Source: VRUE01 sp963737575 (GTDB lineage: Bacteria; Actinomycetota; Thermoleophilia; Solirubrobacterales; 70-9). Taken from it: 64,000 bases of DNA. Position numbers and translations under genes: made by a program. The notes under the pieces are model-generated. The model searched no databases. It was not told where the DNA came from and worked only from the letters and a program-made list of their open reading frames with translations. Below, in pieces: positions 54,799 through 63,297 of this stretch. Position 1 is the stretch's first letter. The number at the start of each line of letters is the position of its first letter. Location: the NCBI GenBank assembly GCA_963737575.1, contig CAVTTJ010000009.1:372001-436000 (forward strand), read 5' to 3'.

Positions 54799-56727
54799 CT
54801 AGGGGAGGTGGGGGCGCCCCCCGCCGGGACTCGCTCGCTGTGCTCGCTCTGAGTATCCGTCCCTTCGGGGGACGCCCCCACCTCCCGCCGGCCCTCCAGG
54901 TATGTCGATGGTGATGGTCCCCTCCAAATCGGTGCGGAGGACGGGGACGTGGTGTTGGGCGAGGGTTGCGAGGGTTGAGGGGGTCGGGTGGCCGAACGGG
55001 TTGCCGGCGCCGACCGAGATCAGCGCCAGGTGAGGGTGGGTCCGATCGAGGAGGTCGTCGAGGCCGGCGTCGGCGCTGCCGTGGTGGGCGACCTTGAGGA
55101 CGTCGATCGGGCCGGGATCGAGCGGGACGGCCTCGGCCTCCGCGTCCGCGGTCAGGAGCATCGAGAAGCCGCGCCAGCGGGCGACGGCGACGACCGCGAG
55201 CTGGTTCGGGTCCTCCCCCTGATGGGAATCGCCGAGGAGCTCGGGCGGCGGCCAGATCACATCGAGCCGCAACCCGCCCGATCGGACCTCCGATCCGGCC
55301 GCGATCTGTCCGGTCCGCGCGCCGCCCTCTCGAGCGAGGCGGAGCGGTTCGCCGCCGATGACCGCGTAGAGCACCCGCGCGACCGGGACCGATGCGAGCA
55401 ATTCAGCCTCGGCTCCGTCGTGGTCCGACTGGTCGTGGGTGAGGATCAGTGCTCCGAGCCGGTCGACCCCGGCGTCTTCGAGCTGGGCCGCGATCCGGTC
55501 GCCCGGGGGCCCGGTATCGACGAGGACGGCCGGCGCCGCCGCCGGCTGGAGCAGGATCGAGTCGCCCTGGCCGACGTCGAGCATCGAGACCCTTAAGCCG
55601 TCGATCGCTGCAGCGCGCCCCTCGCCGCCACCGCCCCCGAGAAGTGCCCAGGTGAGGAGCGCGATGGCCGCGATGGCCAGGGCCGACTGCAGCCGGCGCG
55701 GAGATCGGGGCCGGGCAGGAAGCTCGCGCCGCCGTCTCCTCGCCTCGATCCGCCGCCACCGCCCGAGCCGGTGGGCCGCCAGCGCCGTGGCGAGGATCGC
55801 CGCGTAGGAGCCGAGAAGGCCGGCGAGGCCGATCCTGACCTCGAAGTAGGCCCAGCTTGGGCGGCCGCACCAGGCCGCGACCTGGGCGATGTAGGCGAGG
55901 AGCGGCGCGTTGATGACGTTGATCGGCCCGACCGGGAGGCCCGGAACCTGCCCGGCCGCCGCCGCCAGCATCCCCAGCCACATCGCAGGCGCGACCGCCG
56001 GCAGGGCGAGCAGGTTCGCGGCCAGGGTGGTGGTCGAGATCGCGCCGAAGTGGAAGGCGATCAGCGGCGCGGTGGCGAGCGTCGCCGCGATCGTCAGCGC
56101 CCCTCCCTCGGCCAGGGCGCCGGCGATGCCCCTCGACCCGATCCGCGTCGCGATCGCCCGCCGCAGAGGTGCCGCGAGGAGCAGGATGCCGACGACGGCG
56201 GCAAAGCTGAGCTGCCAACCGATGTCCTCGGCGATGCGCGGCTCGACCGCCAGGGTGACGATCGCCGCGACAGCCAATCCGTAGAGGCGAGAGGCGCGCC
56301 TCCCGGACAGTGTCGCCAGAACCGTCAGCGCTCCCATCACCCCCGCCCGCTGAATGGAGGGGCCGGCGCCGGTCAGCGGGACGTAGACCGCGATCAGCGC
56401 CAGGACCCAGACGAGCCTCGCGCGGAGCGGGATCCCGAGCGCGCCGAGGACCGGCATCGCCAGCAGGGCGAGCAGCGCGACGTTCTGACCCGAGACCGCG
56501 AGCAGGTGGCTGAGGCCGGAGCGACGGAAGTCTTCGACGGTCTGGGGGTCGATGCGATCGTCCTCGCCGAGCACGAACCCCCGTGCGAGCTCGGCCTCGC
56601 GTGACGGCATCCCCGCTCCCAGGGCCGCGTCTGCCCGGGCCCCGATCTCGCCGGTATGGGCGATCGCGAGGCCCACGATGAGGGCCACGCCGAGCAGCAG
56701 GGGCAGTGGCGGCCGGCCGCTCGCCAC
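54799..56727 (-). CDS. comEC: ComEC/Rec2 competence protein, with a palindrome-derived C-terminus
   Basis: It forms the inner-membrane channel for DNA uptake. The Competence domain (LLAVSGQNVALLALL, about ten membrane segments) is followed by a metallo-beta-lactamase-like domain (VSMLDVGQGDSILLQ, LTHDQSDHDGAEAEL, VLKVAHHGSADAG). It lacks the N-terminal DUF4131 region of about 100 residues found in many homologues. The last 25 or so residues (GGPAGGGGVPRRDGYSERA onward) are encoded by palindrome P4. comEA lies upstream, holA downstream. Confidence 0.9.
   Translation of the reverse strand: MASGRPPLPLLLGVALIVGLAIAHTGEIGARADAALGAGMPSREAELARGFVLGEDDRIDPQTVEDFRRSGLSHLLAVSGQNVALLALLAMPVLGALGIPLRARLVWVLALIAVYVPLTGAGPSIQRAGVMGALTVLATLSGRRASRLYGLAVAAIVTLAVEPRIAEDIGWQLSFAAVVGILLLAAPLRRAIATRIGSRGIAGALAEGGALTIAATLATAPLIAFHFGAISTTTLAANLLALPAVAPAMWLGMLAAAAGQVPGLPVGPINVINAPLLAYIAQVAAWCGRPSWAYFEVRIGLAGLLGSYAAILATALAAHRLGRWRRIEARRRRRELPARPRSPRRLQSALAIAAIALLTWALLGGGGGEGRAAAIDGLRVSMLDVGQGDSILLQPAAAPAVLVDTGPPGDRIAAQLEDAGVDRLGALILTHDQSDHDGAEAELLASVPVARVLYAVIGGEPLRLAREGGARTGQIAAGSEVRSGGLRLDVIWPPPELLGDSHQGEDPNQLAVVAVARWRGFSMLLTADAEAEAVPLDPGPIDVLKVAHHGSADAGLDDLLDRTHPHLALISVGAGNPFGHPTPSTLATLAQHHVPVLRTDLEGTITIDIPGGPAGGGGVPRRDGYSERAQRASPGGGRPHLP
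54803..54886. repeat. Palindromic G-rich element P4, forming the comEC C-terminus
   Basis: Arms 54803-54823 and 54866-54886 (GGGAGGTGGGGGCG core) are complementary at 20 of 21 positions. The interior carries GAGTATCCG, shared with P3. The element provides the last codons and stop of comEC and reaches to within about 15 bases of the holA start. Confidence 0.75.
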
Positions 56728-56733
56728 GGACCC

Positions 56734-57345
56734 TCAGGGCTGGAGGCGGGAGCGCAGCGACTTCATCGTCGCCGGCCCGATCCCGCTGACGTCGTCGAGC
56801 TGCTCGACCGAGGCGAGGCCGCCCTGCGCATCGCGGTATTCGATGATTTTCTGCGCCGTCACGGGGCCGATTCCGTCGATCGTTTCGAGCTGTTCGACGG
56901 TCGCCGAGCCGAGCCCGATCGGCCCGCTTGCCGCGCCCGGCGCGGCGCCGGCGGCGGCAGCAGCAGCCGATCCACGTGTCGGAACGACGATCTGCTGGCC
57001 GTCGGTCAGCCGGGCGGCGCGGTTGATCGCTTCGAGGTCGGCACCCGCCTCGGCCCCGCCTGCGCGCTGCATCGCGTCGATCACCCGCGCTCCGCCCGGC
57101 ATCCGGTAGACGCCGGGCCGGCGCACTGCTCCGGAGACGTCGACGACGATCTCGCCGCCGCCGCTGCCGACGCTGAGCCCGGCGCTGCCGGAGCTCCCCT
57201 CCCCCACCCCGACGTCGGCAGTCGCCGAGCCGGAGTCGGCCCGCAGCGCCCGCACGCCGACCAGGAGGAGGGCGACGGCGACCGCGCCGTAGACGAGTAG
57301 CTGGGAGCGGCTCAGCTCGGGCACCGGCCAAGGGTGCGCCTCCAC
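56734..57345 (-). CDS. comEA: ComEA-like helix-hairpin-helix competence protein
   Basis: It binds DNA at the cell surface and hands it to ComEC. A single N-terminal membrane anchor (about 14-32), a SLBB domain (EIVVDVSGAVRRPGVYRMPGG) and two helix-hairpin-helix motifs (LETIDGIGPVTAQKIIEYR and LDDVSGIGPATMKSLRSRL) occur in the normal order. The comEC start lies seven bases after its stop. Confidence 0.93.
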   Translation of the reverse strand: MEAHPWPVPELSRSQLLVYGAVAVALLLVGVRALRADSGSATADVGVGEGSSGSAGLSVGSGGGEIVVDVSGAVRRPGVYRMPGGARVIDAMQRAGGAEAGADLEAINRAARLTDGQQIVVPTRGSAAAAAAGAAPGAASGPIGLGSATVEQLETIDGIGPVTAQKIIEYRDAQGGLASVEQLDDVSGIGPATMKSLRSRLQP

Positions 57346-57380
57346 GGCGCGCAGGTGGCGCGCTCAGATGAACAATTCGG

Positions 57381-57779
57381 CTACAGGTCTTCGTCGTCGT
57401 CGAAGCCAGTCACTTCGGCGAGCTCGTTCTCGTAGAGCTCCTGCATCGAGACCGGCGGCGAGGCGGCGGTGACGTAGACGAGGTCGACGTCGCCGTCGTT
57501 CTCGATCCCGTGATCGGTGGCCGGGGGGATCAGGACGAGGTCGCCGACGCCGACCTTCTCGCGGTCGCCCGCGACGACCATCGTCCCCGAGCCGCTGACG
57601 ACGACGTAGATCTGCTCCGCGTTCTCGTGGGAGTGGGAGGTTTGGTGGGCACCTGGCGGAACCTCGACCCAGGTGGCGACGAGATTGCGGGACCCAAGCT
57701 CCCCGGCATCCATGAGGATGTGCGAACGGAGGCGATGGCGCTCCTGGACCGGTGCCTCTGAGAGCCGCCTGACAAGCAC
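57381..57779 (-). CDS. Cupin domain protein
   Basis: A 132-residue single-domain beta barrel. The metal-site motifs are readable: GAHQTSHSHENAEQIYVVVSG (His, His and Glu ligands) and LVLIPPATDHGIEN (final His). Many such proteins bind Fe or Mn and act on small molecules; no substrate can be named. It lies between comEA and leuS on the same strand. Confidence 0.88.
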   Translation of the reverse strand: MLVRRLSEAPVQERHRLRSHILMDAGELGSRNLVATWVEVPPGAHQTSHSHENAEQIYVVVSGSGTMVVAGDREKVGVGDLVLIPPATDHGIENDGDVDLVYVTAASPPVSMQELYENELAEVTGFDDDEDL

Positions 57780-57835
57780 GCGCGCTTTCTACCAGAAATC
57801 AGCTCGCGGCCCGTGGCGCTCCGTTGCGCGACGAC

Positions 57836-60332
57836 TCAGCGGACCACCAGGTTGACCAGCTTGCCGGGGACGACTATCTCCTTGACGACCTCCTTGCCGT
57901 CGAGGTGGCGACGCACCTTCTCGCTCTCGCGGGCGAGCGCCAGGAGCTCCGCCTCCGGCGCCTCGGCGGCGGCCTCGATCCGGTCGCGGAGCTTGCCGTT
58001 CACCTGGACGATGAGGGTCACGGTGTCGCGCGAGAGGAGCTCGGGGTCGGCCTCCGGCCAGGGCTGCTCCCAGACCCGGCCGCCCTCTAGCCGCTCCCAG
58101 ACCTCGGCCCCCAGATGTGGCGCGAAGGGGAAGATCAAGGACGCGGCGGTCGCCGTCGCGAAGCGGACCGCGGCGACCCCGGAGGGGTCGGAGTAGAGCC
58201 CGTCCTTGACTCGGTAGGCGTCGTTGACGAGCTCCATCACGGCGGCGATCGCCGTGTTGAACTGGAAGCCGCGCTCGAAGTCGCGGGTCGCCTTGTCGAT
58301 CGCCCAGTGGGCCTTGGCGAGGAGCTCGCGGGCCTCGCCGCCGGCACCGGGGTCGAGCCCGCCGGCCTCCTTCGCCTCGACCTCCTCGCAGAGCCGCCAG
58401 AGGCGCGCGAGGAAGCGGTTGACGCCCTCGACCCCCTCGTCGGACCAGTCGCCGCCGCGCTCCGGCGGCCCCATGAAGCAGATGTAGGTGCGGGTGGTGT
58501 CGGCTCCGTAGCGCTCGACGTACTCGGCGGGGCTGACGGTGTTGCCCCGCGACTTCGACATCTTCGCCCCATCGCGCGTGATCATCCCCTGCGCGAAGAG
58601 GTTTGCGAACGGCTCCTCGGTCTCGAGGTGGCCCATGTCGGCCAGCGCCTTGGTGAAGAAGCGCGCGTACATCAGGTGCAGGATCGCGTGCTCGACCCCG
58701 CCGATGTACTGGTCGACGGGCAGCCAGTGGGCGGCGACCGCCGGGTCCCAGGCCGCCTCCTCGTTGCCGGGATCGAGGTAGCGGATGAAGTACCAGGAGG
58801 AGTCGACGAAGGTGTCCATCGTGTCGGTCTCGCGGCGAGCGGGCCCGCCGCAGCGGTGGCACTCGGTCGCGACCCAGTCCTCGGCGGCGGCCAACGGGCT
58901 GCGCCCCTTCGGCGCGTAATCGTCGACCTCGGGCAGCTCGACCGGGAGCTGGTCCTCGGGGACCGGGACGACGCCGCACTGATCGCAGTAGACGACCGGT
59001 ATCGGCGCGCCCCAGTAGCGCTGGCGCGAGACGAGCCAGTCGCGGAGCCGGTAGTTGACCGATTGGTGGCCGCGGCCCTCCGCGGCGAGCCACTCGACGA
59101 TCTCCGAGTAGGCCTCGCGATTGTGCTTCCCGCTGAATTGGCGGCCGGAGTTGGTCATCGGCCCGTCGCCTGGGTAGGGCAGCCCCTCGTCGTCGCGCGC
59201 CGTCTCCTCGTCGACGCCCTCGATCACCCGCCTCAGCGGGAGGTCGAACGCCTGCGCGAACTCGTAGTCGCGCCCGTCGTGGGCGGGGACGGCCATGATC
59301 GCCCCGGTTCCGTACTCCATCAGCACGTAGTCGGCGACGAACATCGGGATCTCCTCGCCGTTGACCGGGTTGACGACGCTCCGCCCGAGCGGGACGCCGG
59401 TCTTCTCGCGGTCCTCGGCGCCGCGCTCCTCCGCCGACTCGCGGGCGACCCGGTTGACGTAGGCGCGGACCGCCTCCTCGGCGGGGGTGCCGGCGACGAG
59501 GCGCTCGAGGTCGGGATGCTCGGGCGCGAGGACGAAGAAGGTCGCGCCGAAGAGCGTGTCCGGGCGGGTCGTGAAGACGGGGAAGTCGAGCTCGAGCTCC
59601 CCTTCCTGACATCGAAAGACGACCTCCGCCCCCTCGGAGCGGCCGATCCAGTTGCGCTGCATCGTCACCACGTGCTCCGGCCAGGACTCGACCCGGTCGA
59701 AGTCGGCGAGCAGGCGGTCGGCGTACTCGGTGATGCGGAAGAACCACTGCTCGAGCTTTCGCTGCTCGACCGGGGTTCCGCAGCGCTCGCAGCGGCCGTC
59801 GATGACCTGCTCGTTGGCGAGGACGGTCGCGTCCTTCGGGCACCACTGGACGGGCGCCTCGGTCCGGTAGGCGAGGCCGCGCTCGAACAGCTGCAGGAAT
59901 ATCCACTGGGTCCAGCGGTAGTACTCGGGTGTGTGGGTGCCGAGCTCGCGCGACCAGTCGATCGATATGCCCCACTCGCGGAACTGGCGCCGGAAGGAGT
60001 CGATCGAGCGCTCGGTCGCCTCGCGCGGCGGCTCGCCTGTCTTGATCGCGTTGTTCTCGGCCGGCAGCCCGAAGGCGTCGTAGCCCATCGGGTGGATCAC
60101 CTCATACCCGTGGCGGCGGCGGAAATGGGCGATCGCGTCGCCGACCGCGTAGCACTTGAGGTGGCCCACGTGCGGCTCGCCCGAGGGGTACGGAAGCATC
60201 TCCAGCACGTAGCTCTTCGGCTTTGCAGGGGTCGAACCCCGGACTACCGGGGTTGGCGACCTCCCAGGTCCGCTCGTCGGCCCAGACCTTCTGCCACTTC
60301 GCCTCGATCGCCTTCGGCTCGTATCCGCTCAC
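57836..60332 (-). CDS. leuS: Leucyl-tRNA synthetase, with an apparent one-base frameshift
   Basis: It charges tRNA-Leu. The N-terminus (GTG at 60332, MSGYEPKAIEAKWQKVWADE) ends at GSPGFDP in one frame; after one surplus base in the GGGG run at 60228-60231 it continues as AKPKSYVLEMLPYPSGEPHVGHL with the HIGH-type signature. Further down, the editing domain and KMSKSRGN are intact. The repaired protein has about 831 residues, the usual length. AGGA lies eight bases before the GTG. The upstream region contains a large inverted repeat. Confidence 0.94.
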
Positions 60333-60348
60333 AAGGTTGATCCTATGG

Positions 60349-60473
60349 AGAACCGATTAGCGAGCATTCTGAATAATCCGCCGCCTCCTCCGCTACCCGT
60401 CCGGGGCGGCGGCAACGCGGCATATCGGCGCCGCTCGCAGAGAATCAGATCGTGATGCTCGCTAATTGGTTCT
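60349..60473. repeat. 125-base inverted-repeat element upstream of leuS
   Basis: The 19-base ends (60349-60367 and 60455-60473) are complementary at 18 positions, the one mismatch being G-U compatible in RNA. Inside are CCGCCGCCTCCTCCGCT, related to boundary repeats R3 and R4, and a smaller CCGCCGCC/GGCGGCGG inverted repeat. It occupies almost the whole 155-base gap before leuS, so it is either a small mobile palindrome or a long leader hairpin. It is not a recognisable T-box. Confidence 0.7.
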
Positions 60474-60487
60474 TCCAGGGGACCGCG

Positions 60488-61195
60488 TCAGACGACCGGT
60501 GAGACGGTTTCGAGGATGTGAGGCCAGACGTAGACCTCGATCGTCGCCGAGAGGATCAGGACCGGAATCGCGATCGCGACCGTGATCATCGTCGCGGCGA
60601 GGAGCTGGTTCCACTCGCCGCGTCGGCTCGCGATCAGCCAGGCGGCGAGCGGCAGGAAGAGGGCGGTCAGCTCCGGGATCGCGTGCGGGAGGACCGTCAG
60701 GATCAGGACCAGGTGCGAGACGTCGAACTGGTAGGAGATCGTCGAGCACTGGAAGCCGAGGAAGAAGGCCTGCGTGCAGAGCGAGAAAAGGGTGACCGCG
60801 CAGACGAAGAGGATCGCGAACTCGGACGCCTTGACATGGATCCAGCGCGAGATCCCGCTCCGCTGCTCGGCCGCGATCGGCATCGAGGCGCCGGCGATGA
60901 AGCCGGCGACGCAGGCGAATCCGTGAAGCGCGAGCACCAGCGAGTTTCGCCAGAGGATCGGCAGCAGGTCGGTTGGCTGCGACGGCTTGGTCAGGCTCGA
61001 GATGTGGACCGGAGTCAGGTCCGGCGTCAGCTTGCCGGCGACGAACCAGACGGCGATGAGAAGGCAGAGGGCGATCGAGACGCTGAGGGCCACCCAACCG
61101 CGCAGAACCGCCCAGCGATCCTCCCGCCAGGTCCCGAGCGTCTCGCGGGTGTCCTGCATGCCGTGCGAGAAGACGTGGCTGTTCGCGACGTTCAC
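60488..61195 (-). CDS. SpoIIM-like (stage II sporulation protein M family) membrane protein
   Basis: A 235-residue protein with five to six hydrophobic segments. The pattern NSLVLALHGFACVAGFIAGASMP and LPHAIPELTALFLPLAAWLIA is typical of the SpoIIM/DUF95 family. Non-sporulating actinobacteria carry such proteins with no defined function. The start may be the ATG at 61195 or a later ATG at codon 13. Confidence 0.8.
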   Translation of the reverse strand: MNVANSHVFSHGMQDTRETLGTWREDRWAVLRGWVALSVSIALCLLIAVWFVAGKLTPDLTPVHISSLTKPSQPTDLLPILWRNSLVLALHGFACVAGFIAGASMPIAAEQRSGISRWIHVKASEFAILFVCAVTLFSLCTQAFFLGFQCSTISYQFDVSHLVLILTVLPHAIPELTALFLPLAAWLIASRRGEWNQLLAATMITVAIAIPVLILSATIEVYVWPHILETVSPVV

Positions 61196-61241
61196 CCGTC
61201 CCTCATCGGCAGATGGCGGTCGCGCTTGAGACCGGCGCGAC

Positions 61242-61490
61242 TCAGTGGTCGGGCACCGTCGGGCCGCGCAGCGCCTGGATCAGGCCCCAGAGCGAGACCC
61301 CCGCCCAGAAGGTCTCGAGAAGGAGGAAGCCCCAGAGGCCTTCGACGAGGGCCAGGACACCGAGGATCAACGAGCCGACGACGTTGAGCAGGAGGTAGGT
61401 GGCCGAGTGCTGGCTCATCGCGCCGAACTGCGCCGCGGCGTAGGCAACGAGGATGAAGAGAGCGCCGACGACCTGAACCAGCTGGCCCAT
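61242..61490 (-). CDS. Small CBU_0592-like membrane protein
   Basis: An 82-residue protein with three hydrophobic segments. The order VGALFILVAYAAAQFG, SATYLLLNVVGSLILGVLAL and FLLLETFWAGVSLWGL matches a widespread family of short membrane proteins of unknown role. It lies between the second HtrA-like gene and the SpoIIM-like gene. Confidence 0.78.
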   Translation of the reverse strand: MGQLVQVVGALFILVAYAAAQFGAMSQHSATYLLLNVVGSLILGVLALVEGLWGFLLLETFWAGVSLWGLIQALRGPTVPDH

Positions 61491-61506
61491 GGACTGAGGC
61501 TAGTGG

Positions 61507-62531
61507 CTACTCGTCGAGCTCACGCGGGACGATGCCGATCCGCAGCTCGCGGCCGCCGCGGTCGACGCGGAGCTCGAGCTCGTTGCCGATCCGCTCGCCG
61601 ACCATCAGCCGCTGGAGGTCGCCGACATCGGCAAGCGCCTCGCCGTCGATCCCGACGATCAGGTCACCGGGACGGAGGCCTGCCTCGGCGGCCGGGCTGT
61701 CCTCGACGACCTCGACGATCTCGATCCCCTGGTCCTGGCCGGCCTCGGCGGCGAGCCGTGGCGGCAGGGGGCGGGAGCCTCCGGCGACGCCGATGTAGGC
61801 GCGCCGCACCCGTCCCTCGCCGATCAGTTCGGAGACGATCCGCCGCGTCGCGGCGTTGATCGGGACCGCGAGGCCGAGGCCGACCCCGGCGACGGCGGTG
61901 TTGATCCCGATCACCCGAGCCAGGCCGTCGCCCAGGGCGCCACCGGAGTTGCCCGGGTTGAGCGCGGCATCGGTCTGGATCACGTTCTCGATCAGGCGCG
62001 TCGCGGAGCGAGAGCGTGTCGGGAGGGAGCGGCCGAGGGCCGAGACGACGCCGGCGGTGACCGAGCCGCTGAACCCGTTCGGGCTGCCGATCGCCACGAC
62101 CAGCTGCCCGACTCGCAGCTGCTCGGCGTCGCCGAGGGTCGCCGGGGTCAGGTCGCGGCCCTCGGCGCGCAGCACGGCGAGGTCGGAGAGCGCGTCGGCG
62201 CCGATCACCTCGAACTTGAAGTCGCGGCCGTCGGGGAACGAGGCGGTCCCGTTGCCCTCGGTCTCGGCGACCACGTGGGCGGCGCTGAGCATGAAGCCGT
62301 CGGCGCTGATCGCGACGCCGCTGCCGGCGCCGACCCTGCGGCGGCCGCGCGGGGTGCGGCGCGAGACCGCGAGGTGGGCGACGGACGGGCCGAGCCTCTC
62401 GGCGACCCCGGAGACCGTCCGCGAGTAGGCATCGAATGCCTCCGAGTCGGGCAGGTGCTCGCTCTGCGGGTTGGCCTCGTATGCGCGGCGCCGGAGTCTG
62501 AAGTTGAGTCGATCAGACGAAGATTCCCCAT
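61507..62531 (-). CDS. Trypsin-like (HtrA-type) serine protease with PDZ domain, with an apparent N-terminal frameshift
   Basis: The catalytic His (LSAAHVV), Asp (ALSDLAVL) and Ser (NPGNSGGAL) are present, followed by a PDZ domain (RRAYIGVAGGSRP, then PAAEAGLRPGDLIVGIDG). The conserved N-terminal strands (GPSVAHLAVSRR, VGAGSGVAISADGF) lie upstream of the first in-frame ATG at 62292, and this frame has no ATG, GTG or TTG before its stop. If the CCCC run at 62526-62529 lacks one base, the ATG at 62531 reads MGESSSDRLNFRLRRRAYEA straight into the domain. No signal peptide or anchor is visible, so it may be cytoplasmic. Confidence 0.82.
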
Positions 62532-62541
62532 TTCGCTGACG

Positions 62542-63297
62542 TTAGCAACGGGGTCGCGCCGGCCCGCTCAGTCGAGGCTCGAGAGCGCCGTCGCGACCGG
62601 CGAAGCCCAGGGTGGTGACTAGGCCGGCGATGCGGCCTGATTGGCGCGTCGCGTCGGGGATCATCGAGTCGATCAGCATCACGAGGAGGGCGCCGGCGGC
62701 AAAGCCGTCGATCGCGGCGCGGAGGTCGCCCGAGGTGACGTCGGCGAGACCGTAGCCGAGAACCGTCGAGAGGGCGCAGATGGCGGCGACGACGAACCAG
62801 AGCCGGATGACGCGACGGCGCGGCTCGCCGGCTTCGTCCATGGCGGTGGCCGAGCCGATCGCCTCGGGCAGGTTGGAGACGAAGATCGCGACGAGCAGGC
62901 CGAGGCCGACCGCCTTGCCTCCGGCCAGGCCGATTCCGAGGACCAGCTGCTCGGGGATTCCGTCGAGGAAGGCGCCCAATGCGAGCGCGATTCCGGGGTC
63001 GTCGGCCTGGGCTCTGCCCCGGCGCCCACCGCCGCGGGAGAAGTGGGCGTCGATTCTCCCGTCGAGGAAGAAGAAGGCGAAGGCGCCGAGGCCGAGGCCG
63101 AGCGCGGTGGAGCGGATGCTGCCGACCGCGATGCCTTCCGAGGCGAGCTCGAAGCTGATCGCGCTGATCAGCGCCCCGGCCCCGAAGGCAAGCACGTACC
63201 CGACCTGGCGCTCGGGCCAGCGGCGAGCGTAGGCGAGGAGGGCGCCGATGACGAGCGAGGACGCCGCGAGCGTGCACCATCCCAGCGCCGCGGCCAC
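62542..63297 (-). CDS. ZIP family metal transporter
   Basis: A 251-residue membrane protein with about eight hydrophobic segments. The metal-site helices are recognisable: FLDGIPEQLVLGIGL and IFVSNLPEAIGSAT, and a cytoplasmic loop containing DAHFSRGGGRRGRAQADD. Zinc or a related divalent metal is likely. It starts with GTG at 63297, touching the stop of the PD-(D/E)XK frame, so the two may be translated from one message. Confidence 0.85.
   Translation of the reverse strand: MAAALGWCTLAASSLVIGALLAYARRWPERQVGYVLAFGAGALISAISFELASEGIAVGSIRSTALGLGLGAFAFFFLDGRIDAHFSRGGGRRGRAQADDPGIALALGAFLDGIPEQLVLGIGLAGGKAVGLGLLVAIFVSNLPEAIGSATAMDEAGEPRRRVIRLWFVVAAICALSTVLGYGLADVTSGDLRAAIDGFAAGALLVMLIDSMIPDATRQSGRIAGLVTTLGFAGRDGALEPRLSGPARPRC

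Noticed and set aside
60200..60245. Sequence resembling a tRNA T-arm (GGGGTTCGACCCC) near the start of leuS
   Set aside because: The stems do not extend into a tRNA fold, no anticodon arm is present, and the sequence encodes conserved LeuRS residues once the indel is repaired.
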